Part shown: one piece after another, positions 1 through 14,436 of the stretch | Layout: each line of letters begins with the position of its first letter | Position numbering within the stretch: the stretch's first letter is position 1 | From: Chaetoderma sp. LZ-2023a | Lineage: Eukaryota > Mollusca > Caudofoveata > Chaetodermatida > Chaetodermatidae | Direction: 5' to 3' | DNA length: 64,000 nucleotides | Assembly (NCBI GenBank): GCA_034401795.1 | Contig: CM067369.1 | Span: forward strand, 137,404,496-137,468,495 | Notes under the pieces: model-generated | Databases searched by the model: none | Told to the model about the DNA's origin: nothing | The model's input: the letters and a program-made list of their open reading frames with translations, nothing else | Position numbers and translations under genes: made by a program

Positions 1-467
1 CGGTACTCACTTACCAAGTTTGAAGTCAATAGCACTAAGTATGGCTAAACGTGCCACAATGGTAGTATTGTTTCTCATTGAGCCCAATACTAGAGAAAAT
101 GAAAGAAGTCAGAGAGGTACAATGAATCATTTTATTTAAATCAATGATTCTTTATAATAGGATAAAACATCTTGACAGGCACGCACACCCGAGTCATTGG
201 CACCGACCTCATTTCTGATACTTGGTGGTCTCTGCAGAAAGTGAATCCAGGTGAAATTAAAGAGCGAACGAATGATTTGTTTATGAGCAGCCACTCCGAA
301 CTCACTTTGTTATCCCCCGAAGTCCAAAGCACCACCTAATCATCTACTGTGGCCACACACACAGTGACACGTGTTACACACTCACACCAATGGCTTGAAA
401 CGCTTGAAATAAATATATCACAATTTTATGAGCTAAATCACAATGCGTGTACGGTGTTAGTATTGAC
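1..467. other. No gene seen
   Basis: AT-rich sequence with several stops in every frame and no recognisable protein, RNA or repeat. The short minus-strand open frame in 141-335 has no recognisable motif and no supporting signals, so I do not call it. Confidence 0.5.

Positions 468-551
<84 letters not shown>
468..551. repeat. (AAT)n microsatellite
   Basis: About 28 uninterrupted AAT units. A degenerate GATGAC/AATGAT-type repeat follows to about 746 and resumes at 1177 on the far side of the inserted hAT-like element. Apparent poly-Ile and poly-Leu frames here are products of the repeat. Confidence 0.95.
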
Positions 552-553
<2 letters not shown>

Positions 554-754
554 TGGTGACAATGAAGGTGATGATAGTAAAGTTCTATCAATGGAGTGAC
601 AATGATAATGATAAGACCGATGGCAGTCACAATGATTGTGATGATGGTGATGACTGCATCTTACTATGATGATGAGTGACAATGATGGTGATGACAACAA
701 CCGTGACATGATGAGAGTAACAATTATGGCGCTTACACTGTTGATTGTGGCCGA

Positions 755-1176
755 CAGGGCCGTATTTAAGGGGGGAGGGGGGGCAAGCGGGGCAAAATCC
801 CCGGGGCCCCCACAAGCAAGGGCCCCCCCCCCAACAATTTAAAAATGCAAAAAAAAAAAAAATGCACTTTTTTGGAAGTTATAGGACATTTAAAGCAAAC
901 TTGATTAGTTTAGAACTCGTAATCATGCATTATAATTCTATTCTAATATTTTTGGGGGGGTCCCAATTCTTGTTTGGTGTTCGGCAACAATGTTAATTAC
1001 GAAAATTTGCAAAATAAAATAATTTTACAACGAAAGAAAGCGCCATAATTCACCCTAAAAGTAGACTCTCTGGCCGTCTCAGAGCACCTAGATGTAAAAA
1101 AATGTATGGGTGAGGACCCCCAGACCCCCCACTCATTCTTTGCCCCGGGAACCCCATATATCTAATTACGGCCATG
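755..1176. mobile_element. hAT-like non-autonomous element (MITE) with 8-bp TSD
   Basis: The left end reads CAGGGCCGTATTTA and the right end, reverse-complemented, reads CATGGCCGTAATTA, which makes an imperfect terminal inverted repeat with the CAGGG start usual for hAT elements. G-rich and C-rich blocks follow inside each end (roughly 770-830 and 1115-1150). The flanks are gtggccga at 747-754 and gtgaccga at 1177-1184, a one-mismatch 8-bp duplication, which is the hAT target-site length. The degenerate GATGAC repeat continues across the insertion. No transposase frame is present, so the copy is non-autonomous. Superfamily assignment is by TIR and TSD only. Confidence 0.65.
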
Positions 1177-1369
1177 GTGACCGATAATGACAGTAAAAAG
1201 GCTGATGGAGATAATAGTACCAATAACAGAGAGATACATTTCTAGCTATGCCGTGTCCACCTTAGGTAAGCTCCACTCATGATTTGCCTGTGTTGGAATC
1301 TATCGAACCCTGAAATCCTAGAATACCATTATCAAGGTACCTACCTACACAGATAACCTCAGCTAACCT

Positions 1370-1470
1370 GATGAATATGTTGAAACTAATTTGACTGAGT
1401 GCTGTTTCTGCCATAGTCAGCGCACAGTCAAATTAGTTTCAAAATTTTCAATAGAATCCGCAGAATGATT
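1370..1470. repeat. Hairpin repeat of the TGTTGAA/TTTGACTG family
   Basis: Perfect 18-bp inverted arms at 1380-1397 and 1425-1442 (TTGAAACTAATTTGACTG and its complement) enclose a 27-base loop. Related diverged copies lie at 1820-1930, 10605-10716, 19263-19395, 25245-25375, 36607-36700 and 61988-62085. The shared outline is CTGTTGAATATTTTGAAG, then TTTGACTGG, a variable loop, the complement, and a tail like CAGAATGTTTATTA. It is probably a small fold-back element; no coding capacity. Confidence 0.6.
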
Positions 1471-1813
1471 ATTAAATAGTACATCTATCAGACATACAAT
1501 TTGTACACTTGACGGACTATTCCAGCTTCATGACGGAGTATTTATCTCAAATATGATTGTGACATCATCCTACATGTGACGTAATTGATTATGGCGCCAT
1601 ATATTTGAACGACAGATTAGAGTCATCCATAATGATGGGCCTAACAATGGTGACTGTGACAATTATGATAGTTATAGTTTTATGGTGACCATGATTTAAG
1701 TAACAATGAAGATAATAATGATGGCGGACAATGATAGAAATAATGATGCTGATTATTATGGTTTCAAATTTATGCTGACCATGACAATCCTTAACAATCT
1801 TAGGTCAATAATA
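1471..1813. other. No gene seen; degenerate GATAATGA-type simple repeat
   Basis: Only a degenerate tri/hexanucleotide repeat (AATGATGG, GACAATGA and similar, about 1625-1800). No open frame of note. Confidence 0.5.
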
Positions 1814-4710
1814 AAGGCAATCTGTTGAATATTTTGGAAAAGGTTTGACTGGAAGACATTGATGTCTAAGGCAGCAATGGCCTCCAGTTAAATTATTTTC
1901 AAATTCTTCAACGGAATATAATTTTAGGTATTATGCATTGGACAGAAAAATTCTTATATTTGGTAAGTAGGCCTATCTGTGAGTGTCAATGTAGATTGTA
2001 GTTTTATTATCACAGTGACACAGCAAAAGTGACAGCATGATAAAACATAAAGAAACAAGATGACAAACACAACCGAGGACATAACAAGCCAATGTCTTTG
2101 TCATATGCCTCGTAGATGATGGTGATTTATGTTAGATGACACACCCTCTTTGTCCGTTTTAATGACACAGTCTCTTTGTCCTTTTCAGCCACCCCAATCA
2201 TCATCAACCAGATTTAGGGTATGGACGCTCTAATAGACTAGGTACGGATTGACCGGTACGGTTTTGTTACGGAATCATTACGAAGTATAAGGCCTGTATG
2301 GCCTTTTGTTGGTCGAAATATTTGAGCTTAAAACTAACCATCACTATTTCCGGTTAAGGTTAATAAACGTTTGTGACTTGTGTCATGTAGATATGATGGA
2401 TACATATATCTATACATCTTATGTATTCATAATAACATATTATACGTATATACACATTTACACTTCTAGACAGTACAAGGCGCATGAAAATCATACATGT
2501 CCACCTATGCTTAAATCATGGAAACAAAGTAGGCTATACATTCTACTAGGTACTGACAATCCCTGCCAGTTTCGTATAAACGGTTGTACACATGTGGATT
2601 CAAATACTGGATCTGAAGGCGATTTCTCCAGCAGATTTGCCTAAGCGGTTACACAGACTTCAGGTATGCTCGGCTACAAATGCTTAACCAGTCGGGACAG
2701 CATCTGTCTTGAACATGCGTATGGCTCCAGTATATCTATATTTCAGTAATTGTAGTAAGACAAAGCGTAGCGACTTCCCAGGCCACGTTTGGACTGCTTC
2801 GAGTTTTCTGTTTGTAAACAATTAATTAATTATTAGTTTGTAATAATGAAGCATGACCTTTGCGTGTAAGGGGGTTTTGTATTTGTCACTACAACAGCAA
2901 GCATTGTCCCATCACAACTTGTAAGTTTTGACTAAAACTAAAACAAACTGTGCAAATTATTGTCTATTTTCTGATACGCAGCCTATATATAGATAATTTA
3001 TAATTTAATGCGGCAGATATAATACAATATTAGCTCATATAGAAAAACCAATAACTCGTTTGTAATTTACTGACCAGTCTACGTTCTGAAGTCGCGCATT
3101 TCTGTCATCCATGCCAGTTCAACTCGTCTGCTAGTGCCTGTTCGAAATCTGGTAACGGTTCAAATTGGTTTGATCTACGCCTAAATTCGGCACTTCATTG
3201 CCATCTTCAGGCCCGGAGTCACTATTTCCTTCAGATATGAGTTCATACTCGTTCTAGTGAATGCTGCCTGGAGAATATGCCGAGAAATATTCCCGTTATT
3301 TGAGTAAATTTCCATTTTCAGCGATGAAAGAGTTTTTGTTAACAGAAATGCAGGTCATCTGATGACGTCACATCCCCGTTTTGACGCTAGTACTTCCGTT
3401 TCAGTTTCGTTTTTGGGAAGGTACGAAAATGGGCACTTTCGACGAAGTATTTACACAATTATCTGTATCCTATGACAATATGATATTGTAATTTTTGTAG
3501 TCAGTATATGTTGCGTTATTTGCACGTATCAGAACACAAATCTCGCTGCGTATAGTACTTGGTCTTTAGCCTCGACAACTAATGTAGAGGCGGGATCGGC
3601 ACAACTGACTGTGGGAAGAATGTAAGATGTTTTTGTGGATGAGTGATTTTAGAAGAGCTGCATGCAGTTGGTTATTGGCGTTTATAACGGAATTTTGATA
3701 ATTAGTGAATTTAGTGTCAAGTGTCTTTGGTTAAAACACACATATTGATAGCTGCTTCAGTTTGTGGAGATTCTAATGGAGCGGTGCTTTCATGAATAAA
3801 TCGTTTCAGTCGGGGCGTAGATTAAATATTGATTGCGCTTTAATTTACCTCCCAGCCGTAACCGTCTTAAGGTAAGTTTTAACACCATTTTATTCAGCGT
3901 ATTTTTCATCCTGTAAATATATTATATTTAAAGTGAAAGTTGGATATATTAATATTAAATATGGAGCTTTACGTTAAAATGCATTGTTTTTGGACCGCGT
4001 ATTTGGCGACTGGACGCGTGGGTGAATTTCCCGAACCCCGGGATGCACTCAGGAGCGCTAAAAACGTTTTCCAGTTACGTAACACTAACAGCGTTCAATA
4101 ATGTGTCGTATACTCACAACATACTTAAGTTTAAAATGTAGCCGACACATTCCTGAACACTGTCCTACGAAGAACGCGAACTTTCGCCGAACATTCGCCT
4201 TCCTGAACTAACTTCCGATTCGTGCCTGGTGTCCCGTTGTTGTTGGTTTGGTTTTATTGGCCGCTCACACTTAGGTGGTATTTGGTATTGGATTTTGTTT
4301 TATTGGCCACTCACACCTAGATGTATTCAAGCAATGGCATTCTTCGAGGTGCTTCCCCCCGAACGCGTTGCTTTTCCGAAGGGTTGCTTAAAGCTGGACA
4401 TTCACAGCAGAATGGTTCAAAATAAAACTGTTAAAATTATATACTCTTAGAGGCTTAAATTGTATGCCTAGATATAATGAAACGAAATAAATCTTAGCAT
4501 ATGATAATTTCATTACGTATAAATTAATATAATTTTTTAAGTTGTCAAATTGAATTAGAGGCATGAGTTCCTAATTCAAATTCACAACTAAACCTAAGAA
4601 ATTTATTTATAAGGAATGGAATCATCATATTTATTTCGTTTCATTACATTGAGATACACACTTTAAGCCTAAAGAATTATTTAATTTCAACAATTTTATT
4701 TTCATGCATT
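1814..4710 (+). repeat. Long inverted repeat 1, left arm
   Basis: This 2.9-kb arm is repeated in reverse complement at 7829-10723. Checked anchors: 1814-1880 against 10658-10723 (outer end), 2306-2644 against 9893-10243 (the same translated frame on opposite strands), 3860-3880 against 8660-8680, and 4689-4710 against 7829-7850 (inner end). Differences are sparse single substitutions and small indels, so the arms are recent but not identical. The arm starts in a copy of the CTGTTGAATATTTTGG hairpin family and ends in a nested palindrome (4407-4710). No recognisable protein is encoded. The 112-codon frame at 2306 is shared by both arms simply because the DNA is duplicated. Confidence 0.9.
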
Positions 4711-4862
4711 ATATATTTTTTTATTTCAGCTGGAAGAGCGCAGCTCGTAGTAAACAATGCAACAGTCACTCTCCAGCTGTCAGACATACTTATGTGGCTA
4801 ACAGGTTCGATGATTCTGCCAGTAGTGGGGCTGCCGACGAAAATTCATGTGCATTTTGTTAA
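3792..4862 (+). CDS. Speculative two-exon small ORF spanning the inner end of IR1 left arm
   Basis: A candidate only. ATG at 3792 opens a 26-codon frame to a consensus donor (AAG|GTAAGT, junction 3871/3872). A strong acceptor with a pyrimidine tract (TTTTTTTATTTCAG, ending 4729) lies just outside the arm. Joining 3792-3871 to 4730-4862 keeps an open frame of about 70 codons ending in C-A-F-C and TAA. The right arm preserves the mirrored donor (about 8668) and nearly the same first exon, but the matching acceptor is not at its inner end. I recognise no domain. With perfect splice motifs this could be a real transcript, or chance; there is no promoter or poly(A) evidence. Confidence 0.15.
4407..4710. 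repeat. Nested palindrome (MITE-like) at the inner end of IR1 left arm
   Basis: About 4412-4530 is repeated as a diverged reverse complement in 4600-4710. Both halves contain AATGAAACGAAATAAAT and TTTAGGCTTAAA-like blocks, and the termini are CAAAATAAAACTGTT and its complement-like AACAATTTTATTTT. The mirrored copy sits at 7829-8130 in the right arm. The large inverted repeat therefore ends exactly at the end of a small palindromic element. Confidence 0.6.
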
Positions 4863-5004
4863 ACACAAAACTTTGCTAGAGGTCAACACATATGGCCCCA
4901 TTGTCAAATTTCCGATCATTCCAGAAGTCATGCGTGGGAGGCGAAGCGTCACAACTTTTATGACTTGGATATTAGATTCCCAAGGTTTTGGCCAAGTTTA
5001 AAAC

Positions 5005-5066
<62 letters not shown>

Positions 5067-5067
5067 C

Positions 5068-5147
<80 letters not shown>
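5005..5147. repeat. (AGT)n microsatellite
   Basis: About 47 AGT units with one AGC interruption near 5067. Poly-Val, poly-Tyr, poly-Thr and poly-Leu frames over it are products of the repeat. Confidence 0.95.
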
Positions 5148-5420
5148 CGCCAGCAGGAGCCGCAACAGAAGCAGTAAATTGAAGAATTGACATACGGGTT
5201 TGGGTAATAAATAACAATAGCATTCAAACATATAGACGATAAGAATCGCATAATTATACAAAAGATTATGTTCCTCGCTCATGTCAGTGATGCCCAATGG
5301 TGCAGTATAAGATTGAATAATAAACGACATAGTAACGTTTAAAACGGATAAATTATAGTAAAGCAATAAATATACCCCAAACGACTTCTCATTTACTTTC
5401 AAATAAATTAAGCACATTAT

Positions 5421-6700
5421 TAGTCCCCACCGGTAAAACCGGATGGGTTGGGGGTTGGGGGGGGGAAGGTGGTGACTATAGGTTTGCACTCCATCTGTCC
5501 ATCCGTCCGTCTATCTGTCCGTCTGTCGCAGCTGGTTTTCCGCATTTTTTCCCGCAATCCATCAAGCTATTCAGCTGAGAATTGGTATATTGCTTTGTTA
5601 TGAGAAATTACAGACCAAGTTCAAGTTTCAGGCGTATGCGTAAATTTTTGATGGAGTTATGCTCCCTTGCGACTTAAGAAATACGAAAAATATCAGCTTA
5701 CCGCACTTTTTTCGCACTCCTTCAAGATATTTAAGCGAAAATCGGTGCATCCCTTTAGTATAAGGAGTTATAGAGCAAGTTCGAGTTTCAGACATTTTCG
5801 TCAATTTTTCATGGAGTTATGCACCCCCACCCCCCGTTCGACATGAAATACGAAAAATATTAGTTTTCCGCACTTTTCTTTTGCAGTCTTTAAAGATATT
5901 ATACTGAGAATTGCTACATTGCTTTGTTATGAGAGGTTACAGACCAAGTTCGAGTTTCAGGCATATGCGTAAATTTTTGATGGAGTTATGTCCCCTTTCG
6001 ACTTAGGAAATACGAAAAATATCAGCTTCCCGCACGTTTTTCCCACTTTATATTTAAGGAAAAATCAGTACATCGCTTTAGTATAAGGGGTTACAGAGCA
6101 TGTTCGAGTGTCAGACATTTTCGTCAATTTTTCATGGAGTTATGCCCCTTTCGACTTATGAAATACAACAAATATTAGTTTCCGCACTTTTTTTCGCAAT
6201 CTTTCAAGATATTATACTGAGAACTGCGACATTGCTTTGTTATGAGAAGTTACAAACCAAGTTCGAGTTTCAGGCGTATGCGTAAATTTTTGATGAGTTA
6301 TGCCCGCTTTAGACGAAAAATATCAGCTTTCCGCACTTCTTTCGCAAGCCTTCAAGATATTTAAGGGGAAATTGGTACATCGCTTTAGTATAAGGAGTTA
6401 CAGAGTAAGTTCGAGTTTCCGCCCTTTTTCTAGCAGTCTTTCAAGATATTCAACTGAGAATTGGTCTATTACTTTATTATGAGAAATTACAGACCAAGTT
6501 CGAATTTCAGGCGTTTGCGTCATTTTTGATGCGTCATCTTTCGACTTATGAAATACAAACATATCAGCTTTCAAGATTTTTTCCTTCTCCTTCACCATAT
6601 ATAACTGAAACTTGGTTTATTGCTATGTTATGAGAAGTTACAGATCAAGTTCGAGTTTCAGCTGCTTCTGTCAATTTTTAATGGAGTTTTTGACTGTCAA
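5421..6700. repeat. Tandem dispersed repeat of about 160-bp period, with CCACCGG leader
   Basis: The leader (AGTCCCCACCGGTAAAACC, then a G-rich run and GTCCATCCGTCCGTC motifs, about 5421-5530) is followed by about seven diverged units. Each contains a CAAGTTCGAGTTTCAG block (near 5617, 5778, 5946, 6099, 6258, 6405, 6497 and 6648), a GTAAATTTTTGATGGAGTTATG block and a GAAATACGAAAAATAT block. Alternate units resemble each other more closely, suggesting a dimeric higher-order unit. From memory this type of repeat recurs in mollusc genomes; I cannot search it. No coding content. Confidence 0.75.
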
Positions 6701-7085
6701 TCTCTAAAGATTTATATCACCAAGTAGGGGACATGTATTGCAAAACAATACTTAGAGAATGCTTGTTAAATTTGATTTGCAACTCTCTATGGAACGCCTT
6801 TCAAGACCGTCTATGCTATATGACCTATCACATAAGGTGAAGTTTCTCGGCTCTTATTCTTACACTAAAACATTGGAGTCAGGCTATGATACTAACTTCA
6901 TAAATTTGAGCCGATGACCCAATATTCAGTGTCAAGATCAGAATATGGAAGATTCGGGATAGAGGTTTCTCACGAAGATGCTACAATTAACTCTTATGAA
7001 GAACTACTTAACTACTTGCGCTTGATTAGATAAACTCCATTAAATTAAAATTGCTATTGGCAATAATCACACTCCCTGAAGGGCA
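6701..7085. other. No gene seen between two tandem arrays
   Basis: AT-rich, with no open frame, RNA or repeat that I can support. Confidence 0.4.
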
Positions 7086-7735
7086 TGGATACTCTTGAAA
7101 CCATGGCACAGACACACATTCTCTAATGTTCAGTGAACCATGAAAAAGTATGTCAAAAGCATGTTCAGTGAACAATAAAAAGTAGGTCACGATGACCTAC
7201 TTTTTATATGCAACATGCCTTCAGTGTATAATGCATCCATACACTAAGTTTAGTTACCATATACCAAAATCTCTTGTAAATACAACCTGGACAAAGATGT
7301 TCTGTAATGTTCAATGAATCGTGCAAAGTAGGTCACGCTGGCATACTTTTCATAAACAACACACCTTCAGCATATACTGCATCGATACACCAAGTTTACT
7401 TCATGTATAACAAAAACTCTTGAAACCTCAGCCCGGACAATCTTCTTTAATGTTTAGTGGCCCATGAAAAGTAGGTCAAAGGTAGGTCACGCTGACTTAT
7501 TTTTCATACGCTGCACACCATCTCCCAAAGATGCATCCACATATCGAGTGTAGTTCCAGTATACCAACAAACCCTTGACACTACAGACCAGACAAAAACG
7601 TTTGGTAATGTTCAATGAAGCATGAAAAGTATGTCCAAAGTAGGTCACGCTGACCTACTTTTCATACGCTGCACACCTCCATAAGATGCATGCCCATATC
7701 AAGTTTAGTTCCCGTATACCCAAAAACTCTGGTTC
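7086..7735. repeat. Tandem repeat of about 155-bp period with AAGTAGGTCA palindromes
   Basis: Four diverged units. Each carries an imperfect palindrome of the form AAGTAGGTCAcgcTGACCTACTTTT (near 7180, 7330, 7480 and 7640), then CACACC/TTCAG, ATGCATC-CATA and AAGTTTAGTT-CC-GTATACC blocks. It lies in the spacer of inverted repeat 1 and is of a type I associate with mollusc genomes. Confidence 0.75.
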
Positions 7736-7828
7736 CACGAAGGTGGTTCCTGCATGGCACCCTGCCGTATATAAATAAGCCAGGGGAAGAATACACACGA
7801 CTTATTTAAACGTGCATATTCACACCAA

Positions 7829-10723
7829 AATGCATGAAAATAAAATTGTTGAAATTAAATAATTCTTTAGGCTTAAAGTGTGTACCTCAATGTAATGAAA
7901 CGAAATAAATATGATGATTCCATTCCTTATAAATAAATTTCGTAGGTTTAGTTGTGAATTTGAATTAGGAACTCATGCCTCTAATTCAATTTGACAACTT
8001 AAAAAATTATATTAATTTATACGTAATGAAATCATCATATGCTGAGGTATATTTCGTTTCATTATATCTAGGCATACAATTTAAGCCTCTAAGAGTATAT
8101 AATTTTAACAGTTTAATTTGAACCATTCTGCTGTGAATGTCCACCTTTAAGCAACCCTTCGGAAAAGCAACGCCTTCGGAGGAAGCACCTGGAAGAATGG
8201 CATTGCTTGAATACATCTAGGTGTGAGTGGCCAATAAAACAAAATCCAATACCAAATACCACCTAAGTGTGAGCGGCCAATAAAACCAAACCAACAACAA
8301 CGGGACACCAGGCACGAATCGGAAGTTAGTTCAGGAAGGCGAATGTTCGGCGAAAGTTCACATTCTTCGTAGGACAGTGTTCAGGAATGTGTCGGCTACA
8401 TTTTAAACTTAAGTATGTTGTGATTATACGACACATTATTGAACGCTGTTAGTGTTACGTAACAGGAAAACGTTTTTAGGGCTCCTGAGTGCATCCCGGG
8501 GTTCGGGAAATTCACCCACGCGTCCAGTCGCCAAATACGCGGTCCAAAAACAATGCATTTTAACGTAAAGCTCTATATTTAATATTAATATATCCAACTT
8601 TCACTTTAAATATAATATATTTACAGGATGAAAAATACGCTGAATAAAATGGTGTTAAAACTTACCTTAAGACGGTTACGGCTGGGAGGCAAATTAAAGC
8701 GCAATCAATATTTAATCTACGCCCCGACTGAAACCATTTATTCATGAAAGCACCGCTCCATTAGAATCTCCACAAACTGAAGCAGCTATCAATATGTGTG
8801 TTTTAACCAAAGACACTTGACACTAAATTCACTAATTATCAAAATTCCGTTATAAACGCCAATAACCAACTGCATGCGGCTCTTCTAAAATCACTCATCC
8901 ACAAAAACATCTTACATTCTTCCCACAGTCAGTTGTGCCGATCCCGCCTCTACATTAGTTGTCGAGGCTAAAGACCAAGTACTATACGCAGCGAGATTTG
9001 TGTTCTGATACGTGCAAATAACGCAACATATACTGACTACAAAAATTACAATATCATATTGTCATAGGATACAGATAATTGTGTAAATACTTCGTCGAAA
9101 GTGCCCATTTTCGTACCTTCCCAAAAACGAAACTGAAACGGAAGTACTAGCGTCAAAACGGGGATGTGACGTCATCAGATGACCTGCATTTCTGTTAACA
9201 AAAACTCTTTCATCGCTGAAAATGGAAATTTACTCAAATAACGGGAATATTTCTCGACATATTCTCCAGGCAGCATTCACTAGAACGAGTATGAACTCAT
9301 ATCTGAGGGAAATAGTGACTCCGGGCCTGAATATGGCAATAAAGTGCCGAATTTAGGCGTAGATCAAACCAATTTGAACCGTTATCAGATTTCGAACAGG
9401 CACTAGCAGACGAGTTGAACTGGCATGGACGACAGAAATGCGCGACTTCAGAACGTAGACTGGTCAGTAAATTACAAATGAGTTATTGGTTTTTCTATAT
9501 GAGCTAATATTGTATTATATCTGCCGCATTAAATTATAAAGTATCTATATATAGGCTGCGTATCAGAAAATAGACAATAATTTGCACAGTTTGTTTTAGT
9601 TTTAGTCAAAACTTACAAGTTGTGATGGGACAATGATTGCTGTTGTAGTGACAAATACAAAACCTCCTTACACGCAAAGGTCATGCTTCATTATTACAAA
9701 CTAATAATTAATTAATTGTTTACAAACAGAAAACTCGAAGCAGTCCAAACGTGGCATGGGAAGTCGCTACGCTTTGTCTTACTACAATTACTGAAATATA
9801 GATATATTGGAGCCATACGCATGTTCAAGACAGATGCTGTCCCGACTGGTTAAGCATTTGTAGCCGAGCATACCTGAAGTCTGTGTAACCGCTTAGGCAA
9901 ATCTGCTGGAGAAATCGCCTTCAGATCCAGTATTTGAATCCACATGTGTACAACCGTTTATACGAAACTGGCAGGGATTGTCAGTACCTAGTAGAATGTA
10001 TAGCCTACTTTGTTTCCATGATTTAAGCATAGGTGGACATGTATGATTTTCATGCGCCTTGTACTGTCTAGAAGTGTAAATGTGTATATACGTATAATAT
10101 GTTATTATGAATACATAAGATGTATAGATATATGTATCCATCATATCTACATGACACAAGTCACAAACGTTTATTAACCTTAACCGGAAATAGTGATGGT
10201 TAGTTTTAAGCTCAAATATTTCGACCAACAAAAGGCCATACATGCCTTATACTTCGTAATGATTCCGTAACAAAACCGTACCGGTCAATCCGTACCTAGT
10301 CTATTAGAGCGTCCATACCCTAAATCTGGTTGATGATGATTTGGGTGGCTGAAAAGGACAAAGAGACTGTGTCATTAAAACGGACAAAGAGGGTGTGTCA
10401 TCTAACATAAATCACCATCATCTACGAGGCATATGACAAAGACATTGGCTTGTTATGTCCTCGGTTGTGTTTGTCATCTTGTTTCTTTATGTTTTATCAT
10501 GCTGTCACTTTTGCTGTGTCAGTGTGATAATAAAACTACAATCTACATTGACACTCACAGATAGGCCTACTTACCAAATATAATAATTTTTCTGTCCAAT
10601 GCATAACACCTAAAATTATATTCCGTTGAAGAATTTGAAAATAATTTAACTGGAGGCCATTGCTGCCTTAGACATCAATGTCTTCCAGTCAAACCTTTTC
10701 CAAAATATTCAACAGATTGCCTT
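7829..10723 (-). repeat. Long inverted repeat 1, right arm
   Basis: Reverse complement of 1814-4710, with 2,895 bases against 2,897. The spacer 4711-7828 contains only simple and tandem repeats. The outer end abuts the 10724 minisatellite. It shares the mirrored splice-donor-like site and nested palindrome described for the left arm. The frame at 9893-10243 is the duplicate of 2306-2644 and is not called as a gene. Confidence 0.9.
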
Positions 10724-11720
<997 letters not shown>

Positions 11721-12452
11721 TGATGGCTGACTTGCAAATCAACCTACTTGCTAGCAAAATATGTATATGTGTTCCATTTTAAATCAATGTATTCTGCCTC
11801 GAATTTAAATCAGGATATATGCAGATGTAATTGTATTACTCCTTAGATTAAATGGCACTCATGTATGTGAGTAAATGTACACTCCATTATCTAGAGCGTC
11901 GATGTTGTGGGAGCGAGGCTAGTGTACATATATGCATCTGAATATGATGGATGAATCCAGTTTATCAATTAATCATATGACATCATAATCAACTACACCA
12001 TATGTAGGCTGACGTCATAGTCAATTATAACATAAATGACGTAATTAAGTCCATCATAAACGCCAAGTTGTACGACTACACCAATTCTACTAATTCCACT
12101 CCAATTCAAATACACTGATGTCTTTGCAGGTATGCTCTGTTTGTTCGAAATTCGCCAATTCTTTTAATCCCACACATATAGACCATTAACAATTAACGGA
12201 AACATATTCCATTATAACCAACCAATTATTTCAAACATTTACCAATCAATTTCAATCATTTTCCTTCTATGGAGACATTATAAAATGTTACAGAAATCGA
12301 TCAGATGTATTTATTACTTATTGAGTTAATGTACCATTCAGGAAATATTATCAAACCACTGTGATTAATTTAGTAGACAAGGTACACATTTGAAAAAGAT
12401 TGCTGCGAGTATTTGACCTGGGAAAAAATATAAATAAAATATATATAGGGAA
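11721..12452. other. No gene seen
   Basis: AT-rich unique-looking sequence; no supportable coding region, RNA gene or repeat. Confidence 0.4.
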
Positions 12453-12684
<232 letters not shown>

Positions 12685-12805
12685 ACTAGGAATATGTCAT
12701 TACCGTTATATACAGTGTTACACAAGTTTCTTGGCGACTGGTGGGGTGTTGATAAAATTACCGAGATTTGTATATGTACCATTGTCTATCCAACCACCCC
12801 ACCCA

Positions 12806-13597
<792 letters not shown>

Positions 13598-13859
13598 CTA
13601 ATATAGTGACAGAAATTGTCGATTCAATAATGACCTGCTTCTATTAATGTCTCAAGCGACAACAAAACTGATTTGTAACAAAAAGTGAATGCTTGATATA
13701 ACTGAACACTGGACTCGATTTTAATGTACCTTTTTTGCTGGTTACAATTTTGTCACACGTTATCACCAACATCATTGCCATTCATCTGATGATTGAATAT
13801 TGGTTGATGCCTACATAAGATTGTCCTTTGCAGTGACACAAAATAGTACACACAATTTT

Positions 13860-14392
13860 GGTTGATGGACAGTCACATCAGATTAGACAGCCAGCCACAC
13901 TTCATCAACTCTAATATTTCTGCTGGAGCTGTGGACACTTTTTGGCGGAATTCTATCAGCGGATCCAGTAATGAATGGTCCGGGTCAACCGCAGAATGCA
14001 CACTACCACAGAGCAGCTTAGTAGTGTGCACGTTTGGCATTTTCAGAAACTGCTGCTGTTGTAGGTGGAAAGCAAGCTAATTCAAGAGCAGATTTATGAG
14101 CCTTTACAGTTTTAGGATACCATTAGTTGACTCTGGCTGTGGATTTATCTTCTTCAGATTGTGCATAGCAGCTGCTGATCAATAGATTAGGTTTCTTTGT
14201 AACATCCGTAATGGATGCATCTACAGATCCAATATTACTTAGCTATATAGACCAGTTCTGAACTTTTTCACGACAGTTGCCTTGCCTATGCTATGTCATT
14301 TGGCCACCGTATGACATCCGGTAAGTGCGCGTGCTGCAAGAACATTAGGTAGAATATTAGCTAGTAGTTCATCTGTCTTATTAATATCAATA

Positions 14393-14436
<44 letters not shown>

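Noticed and set aside
2306..2644. 112-codon frame repeated at 9893-10243
   Set aside because: Its conservation is explained by the inverted DNA duplication; composition and lack of motifs do not support a gene.
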